Origin: Ligula intestinalis
Lineage: Eukaryota; Platyhelminthes; Cestoda; Diphyllobothriidea; Diphyllobothriidae
Assembly (NCBI GenBank): GCA_036362985.1
Contig: JAYGXS010000003.1
Location: 87,038,942 to 87,102,941, forward strand
Direction of reading: 5' to 3'
DNA length: 64,000 nucleotides
The notes beneath the pieces were generated by a model that searched no databases, was not told where the DNA came from, and worked only from the letters and a program-made list of their open reading frames with translations. Of this stretch, positions 32,866 to 44,250 are shown piece after piece; positions within the stretch are counted from its first letter, which is position 1; each line of letters starts with the position of its first letter. The translations under genes and the position numbers were made by a program.

Positions 32866-33337
32866 GGGATAATGTCTTTTTCTATGCGGATCCAACTGCA
32901 ACTTAAACGTGTGCACATGAGAATGTATGCGGGTATAGCATTCCATGCCTGGATTACCTTGTTAGCGAAGAAGAATTTGTGTGTTCATAATCTTGCCACA
33001 GTCACACGTAGCTTGAGATGGTGTCCACGCAATATATTAGTAAAGGCAAGCTGAAAGAAATCGCTGGATGCTAGGCAACATTTTTGATCCCGTAGCATGC
33101 GAAATGCCTGTATCAGGTCACCGCGCAGCTGTCTGTTATCCAGAGGAAATAAGTCAAGATAGGTCTGTCGTGTTTCGCACTTACTTAGTTGCTCGCCGTT
33201 GTACACTTTCAATGGTTTTTTTCTTTGACCATCAAAGGTTTCCACGCTTGAATGGCAAATTCCAGTAGGGGTTGCACAAACGCGCCGAAGAACATGCCAA
33301 GGACAACTTTGTCAACCTTAACAAAGGCACGCTTGCT

Positions 33338-34257
33338 TCAAAACCGGCTCGAAATTGCGGATTTGGCCACCTTCAGGCTGTGGAGTGATGGTTTCAGTGA
33401 GGGAATTAACCACACCCCCAAATCCTTATGGGCCTCCTCTTCTGGCAGTGGTGTGTTATTTAGGTTGTAAACCCTCCGATACGACGTATTAGTACTACTG
33501 AAACGAATTATGTTGCATTTGGCGACAGTACATAGCAGGAGCCACTCGTTTGACCATTGCTCGATTCGGTGCAAACCTGCCTGCAGATTTGCTTCGTCTA
33601 TTTCGCTACGAATGACCTTGCAGAGTTTTAAATCTTCGGCGAACATTGCAGTTTCGCAGTCTTATCCACTTATGCAGTCGTCGATTTATATAAGGAAAAG
33701 GATAGGACCCAGAACAGAACCCTGGGGAACCCCACTATCAACTGCCACCTCCGCCGATCGCGGACAACCAATAAGTACGGTTTGAGTTCGGCAAGTCAGA
33801 AAGTTTTCTATCCATCGCAAAAGGTGTTCTGTTACCACTATACGTTTAAGCATGTATAGGAGACGTTGATACGGCACAGTGTCAAATGCTTTCTTGAAAT
33901 CTATGATAACTGCGTGCACCGTGTTTCCTTGATCGAGTGCTTTTGTCCATTGCTCTAGACAGAAGAGCAGATTTGTCAAGCAGGACCGTCCTCTTCGGAA
34001 TCAGTGCTGTTTATCAGAAAGAAGTTGATGACACTCTAAGAATTGCATCAACCCTATTTTGATATTTGGCTCCATGATTTGCAGCATAGTGCAGTGAGGC
34101 TTATTGACCTGTAGTTGTGTGTGGACGCTAGACTCCCACTTTTGTGTATGGATGAGATCCACGCTGTCTTCCAGTCAGATGGCAGTTGGCCTGTGTTTAG
34201 GGAGGCCCAAAAGAGTAACTGCAGGGGTTCTGCCAACTCCACGACTAGCTCTTCCAA
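33338..34257 (-). pseudogene. LINE reverse transcriptase domain (ORF2)
   Basis: Order on the minus strand: QLPSDWKTAWISSIHKSG and STHNYRSISLTALCCK (RT blocks 0-1, 34257-34054); HAVIIDFKKAFDTVPYQRLL (motif A, about 33910); DSGVPQGSVLGPILFLI followed by TAA (motif B, 33690); MFAEDLKLCKVIRS (motif C, FADD changed to FAED, about 33640); GLHRIEQWSNEWLL; EEEAHKDLGVW (33430). The motif C second aspartate is lost and a stop interrupts just before it, so polymerase activity is excluded for this copy. The thumb and C-terminus (YLDLFPLDNRQLRGDLIQAF, GHHLKLRV, FFFANKVIQAWNAIP) follow to about 32880. Confidence 0.85.
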
Positions 34258-34643
34258 CAGCTTTGCAGGTATGCCGACTGGTCCTGGTGACTTCGTATAT
34301 TGGAGCTTAAGAAGTTATTGCAGGAAAGTCAATTCTGTAAGAACATTGAGTCAATAGTCGGAATCTTCTCGGTACTAAAAATGGTAACGGTTAGCTCAAC
34401 CTCTCTCGTAAAAACCGACTAAAAAACACCGGATAGATGCTCGGCCTTTGCTTTATTCTCGCGAATTTTGGCGCTGTCATCCGTTTTTAACAACGGGATG
34501 GGGTCTCAATTTCGGGTAGATCGCCTAATGGAGTTGTAGAAGACCTTCGGATTTCCTACAGCACGGTTTATTAGGTCACTCTCGAAACTTTGGCGGGTTT
34601 TTAGTACAAGCCCCTGAACCTTATTTGTTTGCACTTTGCATTT

Positions 34644-34868
34644 TTAGTACAACTTAGTGGTCTCCTCTCTCCGATAGGTTCGGAACTGCTTTCTTTCACG
34701 GTTAACCTCCCTCTTCAGCGTGTTTATTAGCCACTGGGGCCTATTCGTGGCTTTTATTTTCGAGATTGGGTAGAAAGTGGTGATAAGCCAGTGTAGTACT
34801 GTCTCTAACACCGTCCAATCCTCGTGAACACACTCGGTGAATGCCTCACTCCAGTCTACGCTGCGCAC
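34644..34868 (-). pseudogene. LINE ORF2 linker between endonuclease and RT
   Basis: Frame with RPQWLINTLKREVNRERKQF and YRREETTKLY. This resembles the region of CR1-like ORF2 between endonuclease and RT, where a PWWN/KPWW-like block is followed by basic, Arg/Lys-rich residues. It is in register with the flanking LINE domains. Confidence 0.6.
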
Positions 34869-34983
34869 GTCGGTTCCTATTTGGTTACTGTTTCCGCGCC
34901 ATTGTTTTGTCTGACGGTCACGCTACGATCAGGTACAGATAAGAGGGAGTACTCCCACTGTAGTACTACATGGTCGCTTGTGC

Positions 34984-35608
34984 CTAGGGGAGGTAACAAT
35001 TTATGACGTCTACACTGTCAGGCACTTTTGACAGTACAATATCTAGGCAGTGAGCCTGTTGCCCTTCAGACTGTTTAGTCGGAGATAAGACATGTTGTGA
35101 TAGAAAGGCTTTCTGTACCGTGCGTAGGAGTCGGCGATCGACACTTAATTCTGACCCCGTCGCAGAACTGAGGTTCCAGTCGATATGCGGAGCCTTAAAG
35201 TCGCCTAAAATCATGACATACGATCGCACAGCAATTCATTTAACTTCCTTAATCAGACCATTGCCTGACTCTGAGACGTTCTACGGTGTTCGATAAACTA
35301 CCAAGATGTCAAGGGCTTGAGACCCCGGCATTCTGCTGGTGAGCCAAAGGGCTTCTATATTGGACGCGAGCTGGTCAGTTTTGTTTGACAAGTGCAGGTC
35401 ATGTCTAAAATACGTGAGCAAACCCCCACCCTGACGCCTGGCTTTGTTTTTTTCGAAACAGCTGAAAACCGGGAAGAGCAACTTCCCGACCGTCTTTCTT
35501 TGTGAATAACCATGTTTCTGTTATACAGACCACATCTGGTTCCGCTTGGTACATGGTAGTCTTAAGATCGTCTAATTTAGACAACAGGCTTTGTGAATTG
35601 GTGTACAT
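34984..35608 (-). pseudogene. LINE APE-type endonuclease (ORF2 N-terminus)
   Basis: Minus-strand pieces: YTNSQSLLSKLDDLKTTM, EPDVVCITETWLFTKKDG (35608-35480; E of the ETW box is a metal ligand in this family), GGGLLTYFRHDLHLSN (35430), VMILGDFKAPHIDWNLSS (35215; usual GDFN Asn changed to Lys), ELSVDRRLLRTVQKAFLSQH, HCLDIVLSKVPDSV (34990). There is at least one frameshift near 35420. The domain nicks target DNA to prime reverse transcription; this copy is inactive. Confidence 0.83.
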
Positions 35609-36519
35609 GCAGTTTAGCTTCCTTTGTCAGCCTGTTTGGATAGCTTTTACGTTCGGGCTAATACTTCCCCTTACTAAGTCGATTGCGTGCTTATCCGGAA
35701 CGGACCTGTCCAAGGCTAGAACGACGGACGTTGTATAACTAAGTTGTTGTAAATAACCAAGTCTTGTTCTCCTTTGCTTTGTTGCTCCTTCATTCCTAAA
35801 ACGAGTCAACGACTTTTGTCTCGTTCTGCAACTGAGAAATTCCTGCTGAAAAAAAACTCCCGGGTGAGAGTCTTTTATTCTAAAACGCATAGACAGGATG
35901 AGCTTTTAATCTTGGCTGCTGGCCATGAACAACTGCAAAGGTCTGGGATACATCGATCCAGTGGGCCCCTCTGACCGTTTCCCAAGGCCTAATGCCTAAA
36001 CGTACTCGATTGTTACGTTTTGTCCCAGCATTTTGTCCATAAACGCACCGAAAAGCTGGATGTCTGCGAAGTGCCGATCCATGGGAATGGTTGCAGTTGA
36101 TTCTGTCAATCCCTGTATTTTGACGTTTGATTCTCCCTTAGCGACATTTTTACGCCTACGGCATTGTCGCTTTCTTTCTGACTAACAGCTCGTGTGCTGC
36201 TAGTTTGACGGTTATGTTTGAGACCGGAGTATATTGGTGCAGTACCAGCCTCGTTTTCTTTTGCGAGCCTCGGGCTTGGGCTGGCCGATGTTGTTGCTTC
36301 CCGGCCATGGACTTCGGTGCGATTTCCATGCAGTTTTGCGGGGCCGGTTGCTAAAACTGTGAGGGCATTAGCACTCGTATATTTTATCAACAGCGAGCTT
36401 GTTCAAATTTGCCTCAGGTGTGGCAACTCTGTCAGTTTTTGGGGCCTTCACTCCAGGTGTTGGCGCGCTCTTGCCTGTTTTTGTGTGCGCCTTCACTTGA
36501 AGCATTGACGCATCTGTAT

Positions 36520-37060
36520 CTACTTTGCTGGCAGGAAGGTTTTTCAAATTTACCTCAACTGCGTCTGCTTGGTCAGTTGTTCGGGCCTTCACTTCAAGTG
36601 TTGGTACATTCGTGTTTTCTGTTGAAGAAGCCTTAACTGTAGATGCTGACACACTCTTATCGTTCTTGTTTTTGTTAACTGTGGGGGTATTCAAATTTTC
36701 CTCATCTGCGGCAATTTGGCCAACGTTGGAGGCCATCACTCTTAGCGTTGACTCCCTTGTATCTACTTTGCTGGCATTGAGGGTTTACAAATGTACCTTA
36801 ACTGCGTCTGCTTAGTTAGCTGTTTGGGCCTTTACTTTAAGTGTTGGCACACTCGTGTCTTTTGTTGTGGACGTCTAAACTTTAGGTGCTAGCACAATCT
36901 TATCGTTTTTATCGACTGTAAATATATTCAAATTTTCCGCAGCTGCGGCAATTTGGCCAATGTTGGAGGCCTTCACTCTAAGTGTTGACGCCTTTGTGTC
37001 TACTTTTCCGGCTGGAAGGTTTTTAACATTTGCCGCATTTACGTGCAATTCTTTCGTCCT
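36520..37060 (-). repeat. Tandem repeats of ~243 bp inside LINE ORF1
   Basis: The block CTACTTTGCTGGCA recurs at about 36520 and 36763 and, changed, at 37008, with matching flanks (TTGGCCAA-GTTGGAGGCC, GTCTGCTTGGTCAG / GTCTGCTTAGTTAG, GTGTTGGCACACTCGTG). 243 bp is 81 codons, so the repeat keeps frame. Inside it, shorter repeats of the type VKAxxT...VEVNLxNL are visible. Confidence 0.7.
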
Positions 37061-37504
37061 ACCAGTACACAGTTGTCACGGCGCAGATACTGGGCACTGG
37101 GCAACTTGTTGTTCCTCTCGAATCTTTATTCGTGCGGTTTTGTTGATTATAGCCATGGATAAGGGTGAGATCGATTCTGCGGCTGGACGTTTCATCCGCC
37201 TTTTGGAAACTTTAACGGTCCTGGGGCTCAAGCTTGCCTGACACTGTACACTCTGGCACGTTTGTGTATGCTTTTCCTCCGATTTGGGCGTGTCTGGACC
37301 TATTAGATGTTGGCTGCTAGTAAGCGCCCTTAATGATGATAAAAGCTGTGGATTGCAACTTGTTTCGACAATTGGCCTTAGCTTGTCGAGTTTATTCAGT
37401 TCTGCAAGTATTTCTGATAGTTGGTTCGTAAGACACTCTAGTCCTATTACATTTTGCTGCATCTCTTTGCAGTGATTATGATTCTCTGGACATATTGCGT
37501 CGCC

Positions 37505-37725
37505 AGTGTTAGTGCACGTAACTGCCGGTGGCCCTCGCATCTCAGCTGCTGTAGCCGAGGTGTTTTAATGGCCGCCCCCTGGGTCGCCCGTCCGCGGTTC
37601 GATGCTAACTCCAGTGTTAGTGCATGTAACTTCCGGCTGCCCTCGCAGCCGAGTTGCGGTGGCCGAGGTGTATAGGCGGTCGCCCCCTGAGGCAAGCGTG
37701 CGCGGATCGATGCCACCTCTACATT
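37505..37725 (-). repeat. Two-copy 108 bp tandem repeat in LINE ORF1
   Basis: GTTAGTGCA at 37508 and 37616 starts two copies with shared CCCTCGCA, CCGAGGTGT and GCCCCCTG blocks. 108 bp is 36 codons; the protein repeat is CEGxRxLxALTLE. Confidence 0.7.
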
Positions 37726-37845
37726 CGACTTTTTCCTCACGCTCGACAGTCGTGTCATGTATGTCGGCGTTCCCATGGGGTTGATTTTGGATTTTGCAAG
37801 CACGGATAACAACAAAATTTTGGATAGCCTACAGTTATGTTGCAC

Positions 37846-38427
37846 TTTTATTCTACTCTAATATCCTAAGTTTGGGTTAAAATTTCGAAATCTATATTGT
37901 CTATATTAGTAGAAACTATTTTGGGTTGACCAGAGCAGGAAAGACAGCAAAATTTAGGTGAGCCATTACTTATGTAGTGCTTGTCTTATAATCTGATATC
38001 CAAGCTCTGGGTTAGTGTCACAGTGATAGTGTCTACGATACTGAAAACGGTTTGATCGCGTAACTACAAACAAGGTAGTCTGATCTGTGAGTACGCAACA
38101 ATTTTACACAGGCAGTATATAAATTAATGCACAGCAGTTCATAATTTAAGACTTAGCCTCTCCGCAGATATTCCTCAGTGACCCTGAAGAATTTGATTGG
38201 GTCACGTACAGTGTGTAAACCAAGCCAAGAATCCCAGCAGGATGCTCGATTTGTAAAAATATTCCTTGTCAAACTGCGAGGGTAATGAAGGAAATTGGAC
38301 GGAGGATCGTATAACACAGTGTGCTTTTGATTCAGTTTTTCGCTGAAGACGATTTTGTTCGACGTAGAATTTGAAATAACTTTGCCTTCGTCTTGCTCAA
38401 AAATTCACACCGCGCGGGTTCAATTCA
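37846..38427. other. No supported gene
   Basis: The LINE ORF1 frame ends near 37845. The sequence up to the inverted-repeat element at 38428 has only short ORFs and no recognised motif. It may include the LINE 5' UTR. Confidence 0.5.
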
Positions 38428-38597
38428 GTTCGGTTTCAGTGGTGATTGCTTAGAAAATCCTACTTGTGCAGTCTGCTTGCTGTTCTCTTTTGGTTGCTTC
38501 CATACGATCGGTTAAGTTGGGCCGTCCCTACTACGCAGGTCTGACTCCCGCGGACGCCGGGAGTTTTTTTTCTTAATTGCGTTAACTGAAACCGAAC
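38428..38597. mobile_element. Short element with 13 bp perfect terminal inverted repeats and SINE-like interior
   Basis: GTTCGGTTTCAGT at 38428-38440 and its exact complement ACTGAAACCGAAC at 38585-38597 bound 170 bp. The interior matches the left part of the SINE family (AAATCCT-CTTG-GCAGTC, GG-TTCCATA-GA) and its B-box end (AGGTCTGACTCCCG, then a T run), but lacks the A-box region. It may be a SINE remnant flanked by pentamer-like ends or a MITE that captured SINE sequence. Confidence 0.55.
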
Positions 38598-40304
38598 GCT
38601 AACACTGCACGGGACAAAGGCAAGTTTTGTTTGCAATTACTGTGGAGGAGGGGTCTTAGTAAAGGTAGCCATTCGAAAAATGTTAAGCCTACGATGATGA
38701 CAGAAGTCTTGGGAAAGCCAAAGCAGTAGAAACAATAGATTGCTTACAGAAGAGTTAGGGGAAAATTAGCCATTTAGTCTTGCATGTCGTTCAATCGTGA
38801 GAGCGCGACGCCGTCCCAAGTGTCCGTAAGTGCAGTAATTGATTGAGGACCGCAGTGCGCTTTGGGAAGCCGATTGGCCATGATAGCTTCGGTACCCTGC
38901 TAGGCCAGACCTTTCTCGAGTGCATGTATGCGTCCGAGCCGCCCGAGGGCAAAGATTGCGCCTAGCGCGCGTACAGGAACTGAGCAGGTCGAGCAAATGG
39001 GTCAAGCGCGAATGGAAGACGAAGATTGTTCTTCCCATATCACATCTGTGGCGTCAAGCATTTAAAAGAGGTGAGCTATCAAATCGTTACAGCCTGCTGC
39101 CTTAATACTCATGGATGCGAGCTTAAACGTAATTTCACCCGGTGAGCTTGAAAATCGTGTTCGCTTCGAATTTAAATGACACTTCATTCCGTTCAGGACC
39201 TCAGACTGTATCTGCTTGATGATTTCGTTTTCCTGATTTTGAGCGGCGTGCACAGCTGCATTTGACGCATTTTGTGGTCAGTTACATTTCACTTCTGTAG
39301 ACATTTCGAGCAAAACATTTACCTTCTTTTTATTCCACGGGATATATATAGGCTAAGTTTTCACCTCATGTGGAGGGGAAGCGGTCATATTAAGTCTAGC
39401 ATATCGTCTAAATCCCCCTCGGGGCGCAAGCTGAACCGTGGTCTCAGGTAGATGAATGAAAATAAGTCTTCGTCCTGAGGGTGCGATAAGACTGGTCTCA
39501 AGGCGTAGGGTTTTCATCATCTGCATATCTATCATTTCCGTTTTTTTCAAAATCAACGAAAGCGCTTCATATATAAATATATCGGTCATAGGAACGATAC
39601 TGGGAAACGAGCTACAGTGTGTTGCTTTCAAATAACGTACACTGTTGGCTTTGTGCTTCATTTTTTTGTCACGAGGTTGAGTACTGGAGTTCCCGCAGGA
39701 AAGTTACACGACATTTGAATTTTAAGTAAGTTGATTTTCGAAATTAAGATCTTTTGTGTATATCCATTGGACACATATAAAATTACAGTTGTTTGTTATC
39801 GATATTTAAGCAATGACCATTAAGGACCTTGGTGAAGGTTATACTTAAGTATGTTAAATTATTGCTGTCGCAAACGAGATTAGGAGTTTGTTTGAAGTGG
39901 AAAAAACTGACGGTAAAACGTACGATACAAACGAAATATATGTACATTTTTAAACTGAGTTGAAACATCAGAATGAGAAAAGGTGCAATTTTTATTCAAT
40001 AATAATTTTGACAATAATACACGGCATGTAAAATTAAAGACAATTTGGTTTTTTTTAAAAAGGAACAGCTTATCTATAATTTGCGACAGTCAGGCTACTA
40101 AGTCTAATTCACGCGGTTGTATGGGCCCTAATGGTCACACAGTGCGCAGGTCAATTAAAGAACTTATAATTAAGCGATGTGCGCAAAAACATGTTCCGGG
40201 TGATTGTCGTTGTCATCCACGAATGAGAAAAAAAGCATTAATTAATTAATTATCAAGGAAGTTTGTACTAAATAGTATGAAATGTCAAATTCTATTATTT
40301 GCAG
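38598..40304. other. Unassigned; probable intron upstream of FN3 exon 1
   Basis: From 38664 to 38710 the string CAGAAGTCTTGGGAAAGCC weakly resembles a part of the insertion at 48045-48330 (GAGAAGTCTTGGGAAGGC). The CpG-rich frame at 38766-39038 (minus) has no domain. The remainder is A+T-rich and ends in a pyrimidine-rich tract and the acceptor of the first FN3 exon. Confidence 0.45.
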
Positions 40305-40601
40305 CCGGCCAACAGGTCACAGCTGTACAACTTCCGCACATCGGTACGGACACTGTCACGTTAACATGGACGGCCCCGGAACAAGCGCACGGTGATATCA
40401 TATCCTACCACGTCAGAGTTACGAACAGGGATACAAAGGAGGAGCAGGAGTTAGAAACAACGTCCAACGGAATAACATTTTCCAATTTGACTCCGCACAC
40501 ATTTTACGACATAACAGTCAGGACTGAAAACAAGCAGCTTACTAGCAATGGTGGCGGCCTCGGTGACCCCGTACTGATAATAGTTTCGACAGAACCATTG
40601 G
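40305..40601 (+). CDS. Fibronectin type III exon, type A, copy 1 (A1)
   Basis: One exon of 297 bp (99 codons) that encodes a whole FN3 domain. Acceptor TTATTTGCAG ends at 40304; donor G|GTAAGAGT starts at 40602; both boundaries are phase 1. Domain landmarks: AGQQVTAVQLPHIGTDTVTL, the core Trp in TWTAP, HGDIISYHVRV (strand C with Tyr), LTPHTFYDITVRTEN (the L-P-T-Y signature), GGGLGDPVLI and STEPLG. FN3 domains are ~90-100 residue beta sandwiches that build extracellular parts of adhesion proteins and receptors. Symmetric 1-1 phase lets the exon be duplicated or skipped without frameshift. The type A exons at 44.9, 47.7 and 50.3 kb have the same length. The host protein (receptor phosphatase, tenascin-like or secreted multi-FN3 protein) cannot be told from these exons. 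Confidence 0.88.
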
Positions 40602-42180
40602 GTAAGAGTTGTAATATATTCTGCTATCTTCGGGCATTGGTAAACCATCTGCTTAAAGCCAGTTTTTTTGGAAGACAAAGCATTTGCTAATACTGCGAAC
40701 GCAAAAATTTCTGACGGTTGTCTTCCGAAGAGTGCTCGAAAACGCAACAGCTATGCTGACGTCTGGTGCTCGTGTAAAACCGACCAGTTTTTTGTATGAG
40801 GGAACCTCTTATATAGTTTGATTCCCAAAGTCCAGAGTATGTCAACAGGGGAGTTGAGAATATGGTTGTCTGTGAGCTGCTCACTACGCAATGTCCGTGA
40901 TTCCCCTTGATATAGCAATTGTATTGTGCAATCCTTCAGTGGGATATAACTTACGATGTGCATTCGCTCACGTTTGTTTTAAAGGAAAAAGAGCGCTCTC
41001 AATATTTACACAGTTTTTACGATTGTGGCTCTTTGCAGATCAAAGTGGTGGTCAGTCTCTGCATATACAGGGACCAACATTGTATATTAAGCTTAAAACA
41101 GTCCACCACTGCGTAACAGACGCAAATGGCCAAAATGCCCACTGTACTTGTTTAAATCGAGGCTGAAAATTAGCAAATCCTATTTACTAAGAAAAAGCCC
41201 TAGACGGCTGTTTGGTCAGTATTCGGCCAGTGCTTGACACAGCTGCGAGAGGTCTGCTTCATTTGTGTGTTCCCAGATTCCTCTGTATGCTTTCTGTTTA
41301 ATATAGCCAGTTTGTTTTGATTTGCTATGTTATCATTCCATGGTATTACCCAAACATGAAACTCAGGTGCAACAGTAACAATGTGCAATGAACTCAAGTT
41401 TATTTACGCTGAGATGAGAAATAATAAGAAAAGTAGTTTTAATCGGCAATACGATAGTTTTACCTACCTCTTCGACCACCACATACAGATGCTGACCAAT
41501 GAGTAGTGGTTAAACAGATGACAAGGAAGTATAATACACTATACTTTCTAAAGATTGCAAAATTAAGACTGTCGGGTTTAGAATCAGCAATCATTTTCGT
41601 TCACAGGAATGTGTAAAAGAATCGGTTAGCCCATGGTGAATACTTGCAGTCTCAATTTAAATGTCTGATGGATGCAATCAGTTTCGGAATATCAGCGAAA
41701 ATAGCCAAGTCCGGTGGAAAAAAAGAATACAATTTATATGCAAGGAAATTGCAGCATGTTTCCACGTACTTGGCTGATAATGGCAAATTACGTCCTTCGC
41801 GTGCAATCCGAACCCCAGTTGAACTTATTGTGTGTTTCCAGCCTTTGAATGCAAAGCCTTTCTCTGAGGTTTTTTCTTCGGCCAATGATCACTTGCTTCC
41901 TTCGCCAGTGGTATTTAACAATTCCAAGAGGGATTCCATGAGGGCTCTTCCAAAGGCCCTTATGTATTTAAGCCACCTACTTAAATCTCTTAAGCAGGTC
42001 GAATTGCCAAACATCTTGATGTTTTTAACACGCCACCCGTCAGTCCAGCAGGGATTGGATAATGGCATTGAGCTGCAGAATGGCCCACTTAATGTCAGCA
42101 CATACAAAAACCACTAACGTCAGTATACTGAAAGAAATAAACAGTTAAAGTTAATGATGGAAATAGCTGCTTACCTTTAA
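40602..42180 (+). repeat. Duplicated intron segment ('tail') after exon A1
   Basis: Sequence after each A exon is shared: GTAAGAGTTGTAATATATTC, ATCTTCGGGCATTGG, AAGACAAAGCATTTGC, CGTTTGTT... to CAGCTGCG-GAGGTCTG and GGGATTCCATGAGGGCTCTT. Counterparts are 45224-46537, 47993-48770 and 50628-52200. The open frame 41644-42117 in this copy is disrupted in the others, so I regard it as non-coding intron sequence. Confidence 0.75.
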
Positions 42181-42335
42181 ATATTAAGTAGGGTGAATCC
42201 AACACATCCCACTGTTGTATTGCGTAACTCTTTTTTTGGTGTTGATGTTTCGACTATAAAATGTACGTCAATGACCTCGCCAGAAAATAAAAGCCCATTT
42301 AAGTGTCTTCTCCCAAGGTTTGACTGCCCTACTTT
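42181..42335. other. Intron sequence unique to this module
   Basis: Short stretch between the duplicated tail and the LINE-3'-UTR-like repeat; a near match to 52260-52380 (AGGGTGAATTCAACTGCG) shows it once belonged to the tail. Confidence 0.5.
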
Positions 42336-42560
42336 TGCATGTGTGCAGTGGTAGCAGAATAATTGTGTCTCAGACTGGTGGCGGGTCCACGTGTCTTGAG
42401 TTATGGGATGCAAAAATTAGGGGCAGACAGTGAAAAAACTCCTAAAGGATTTTTAGGTGAAAAATTGTTGCTCTTGTGGGGACATGTGTGGCGTTTAATA
42501 GGGAAAGGAGAAAATAAATCATCCAATTTTTTTTCTGTGGGGGGAAACTTACAAGGGGCA
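42336..42560 (-). repeat. LINE 3'-UTR-like repeat in FN3 intron
   Basis: GGGGCAGACAGTGAAAAAAC and GGATTTTTAGG-GAAAA blocks match the LINE 3' UTR copies at 29226 and 29703. It is present only in the A1-B1 intron, so it arrived after, or was lost from, the other modules. 42561-43380 beyond it has nothing recognised besides AT microsatellites. Confidence 0.5.
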
Positions 42561-43504
42561 TGGCAAACGTTCACAGGATCATCACTGATTGTGAAATCTG
42601 ATCAGCCTTATTCTTCCTTGCTGAGTACACTTTCCGCCGACCGGACTGGAAAAAAGTAACATCCGTCCAGATCGTCGACATTTCGCTGCGGGTCAAACAA
42701 AGGGTGACTGTTTAGGCAGCCAAGTCCGGCTGATGTGATCGCTGACGGGGTTATCACGATATGCAGATAGCCAAATACGGTAGACCGCGGAGCTCTTAAT
42801 ATGCACCATTTGGTGGAAGGGCGTTTAAAATAGCATCTATATATATATACTTGTTTCCAACGAGCAAAAGGTAGTGTGTCAAGATCAACACACTTGACTT
42901 ACGTACAAAGCCGGATACTCACAAAATTTGTTCCCTGAACAAACCGTACTACAGTATTCCTCTCCTTAATCGCCACCTGGGTAAAAATCCATCTGCTCGC
43001 ACAGCAACGTTGTGACTAGCAAAGCAGACAATCGTCAAAAATCTTCCTAAACGAGATCGGACCAACCAAACTCCTACAACGCTGGTGCTGGTGAAATGCT
43101 CAGACGCTAGCATACACAAAGGAGCAAATGCTGAGTCGCTTAATTATATCGTATCACATTTGCTTTGATATCAGTATTGAAGTTACTTACTGCATAGTTA
43201 AACATTAAACTAGCTCAGTTATTACGCCTGCTTTTCCCAACCCTGAACAAAGTTTCCACGTTTAGACATTGCTTTATTAGTTCGTCAAAGTTCTGCTTCT
43301 TAAATTCTAAAACCAATCGTCTTAAGTAAGGAGAATCACCTTTAACGTATTCTTACATTATATATATATATATATATAAAGTGTAAGCAGTAGAAATGGG
43401 TAAAAGTACGCTGTTAGACACGCTGTTTTTAATGATCGCTCGGAAAACCTGATGCTATAAACAACAAATAATAATTAAACATTTAAAGTAGTTATATTAT
43501 TGGA

Positions 43505-43800
43505 AATTTTCGTCGGCATTCACCTCGGGGTATATGGTGCACTACTGTATCGATCCAATTTTCGCTTGAAAACCTCTAGGGAATCCAAAATAGGGACATC
43601 CCGAAAAAGCGTTTGCGACGACTTAACCACCTTTTTTGAAAAGAAATGCTTCCGAGAGCCCAGCCTTAGCCCAGTCACCCTTACTTTGAGAGAATGACCC
43701 GTCAATTTTAATAGTGTTGCTAATCCGAAGAAATCTCCTGATTTAGGAAAACATTCCCAAAGACCTCGAACGCAGAATTTCAGTATCAGTTTTCCTGTGG
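43505..43800 (-). pseudogene. LINE (CR1-like) C-terminal fragment in intron before exon B1
   Basis: Minus strand: TGHSLKVRVTGLRLGSRKHF, FSKKVVKSSQTLFRDVP, DSLEVFKRKLDRYSSAPYTP. This follows the RGHxxKL...RxxFFSxRVxxxWNxLP...FKxxLD pattern of CR1-like LINE ORF2 ends. The same fragment, at the same place relative to the exon, is found before B2 at 48918-49200. Confidence 0.7.
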
Positions 43801-43947
43801 AGCAACCAAGATCACAGTGAAAAGTAGTAGCGTATGATATGATCTATTGATACGTACTTTATTTTAATAGAATAAATATCTTTATAAATTTAATTATTTT
43901 ATCCTTTTTATTAAATCGGGCCAATGTACACATCCTTTCATTCACAG

Positions 43948-44250
43948 CTGGTCAAAAAGTACGTGATATAAGATTTCCTGATATCGGTAGTTACTCAATC
44001 AATGTTCAATGGAGGGCCCCGGAAATGCCGTATGGTGAAATAACATCCTACCGCGTTGAAACTACGGACGCAGAAGGAACTATGAAGACAGAAAGAGACG
44101 TGTATGAGACTGAAGCAACAATATGTAATTTGAGTCCATTCACGACGTACAACATATCAGTCCGGACAATAAACAAACTGAGTTCTCCTAGGAACTATTA
44201 CGGCGGAGTCGGTGAAGCCGTCACAAATGCTGTAACTACACTACCACTGG
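43948..44250 (+). CDS. Fibronectin type III exon, type B, copy 1 (B1)
   Basis: 303 bp (101 codons), phase 1 at both ends: acceptor CATTCACAG to 43947, donor GTAAATATT from 44251. FN3 landmarks: DIRFPDIGSYSINVQWRAPE (core Trp), PYGEITSYRVETTDAEGT, ICNLSPFTTYNISVRTINK (L-P-T-Y signature with an NIS glycosylation sequon), YYGGVGEAVTNAVTTLPLG. Its twin B2 at 49361 differs at three residues in the aligned part, so the duplication is recent or the exon is conserved. Type B is clearly distinct from type A. Confidence 0.88.

Larger units (their letters stand above)
32872..37845 (-). mobile_element. Near full-length CR1-like LINE, inactivated
   Basis: A minus-strand element with ORF1 (37845-36106), APE endonuclease (35608-34984), RT (34257-33338) and C-terminus (33245-32880). 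It has the expected order and size of a two-ORF non-LTR retrotransposon. Frameshifts and stops occur in every domain. A further 3' end of the same kind lies directly downstream at 32486-32865. Individual parts are listed separately. Confidence 0.85.
36106..37845 (-). pseudogene. LINE ORF1 with internal tandem repeats
   Basis: Upstream of the endonuclease in minus orientation there is an ORF1-like region. From 37540 to 37076: CPENHNHCKEMQQNVIGLEC, LTNQLSEILAELNKLDKL (heptad-like, possible coiled coil), then basic VSKRRMKRP. From 36739 to 36106: a Lys/Thr/Val-rich repetitive part (VKASSTENTNVPTLEVKART). From 37845 to 37447: CEGSRKLHALTLE / CEGHRQLRALTLA, a duplicated block. ORF1 proteins of CR1-like LINEs bind RNA and often have coiled coils; a zinc knuckle or esterase domain is not visible here. 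The assignment rests mainly on position. Frameshifts are present. Confidence 0.6.

Noticed and set aside
41644..42117. 157-codon ORF after exon A1
   Set aside because: The paralogous segments at 46260-46540 and 51690-52160 carry indels and stops in this frame; treated as intron.
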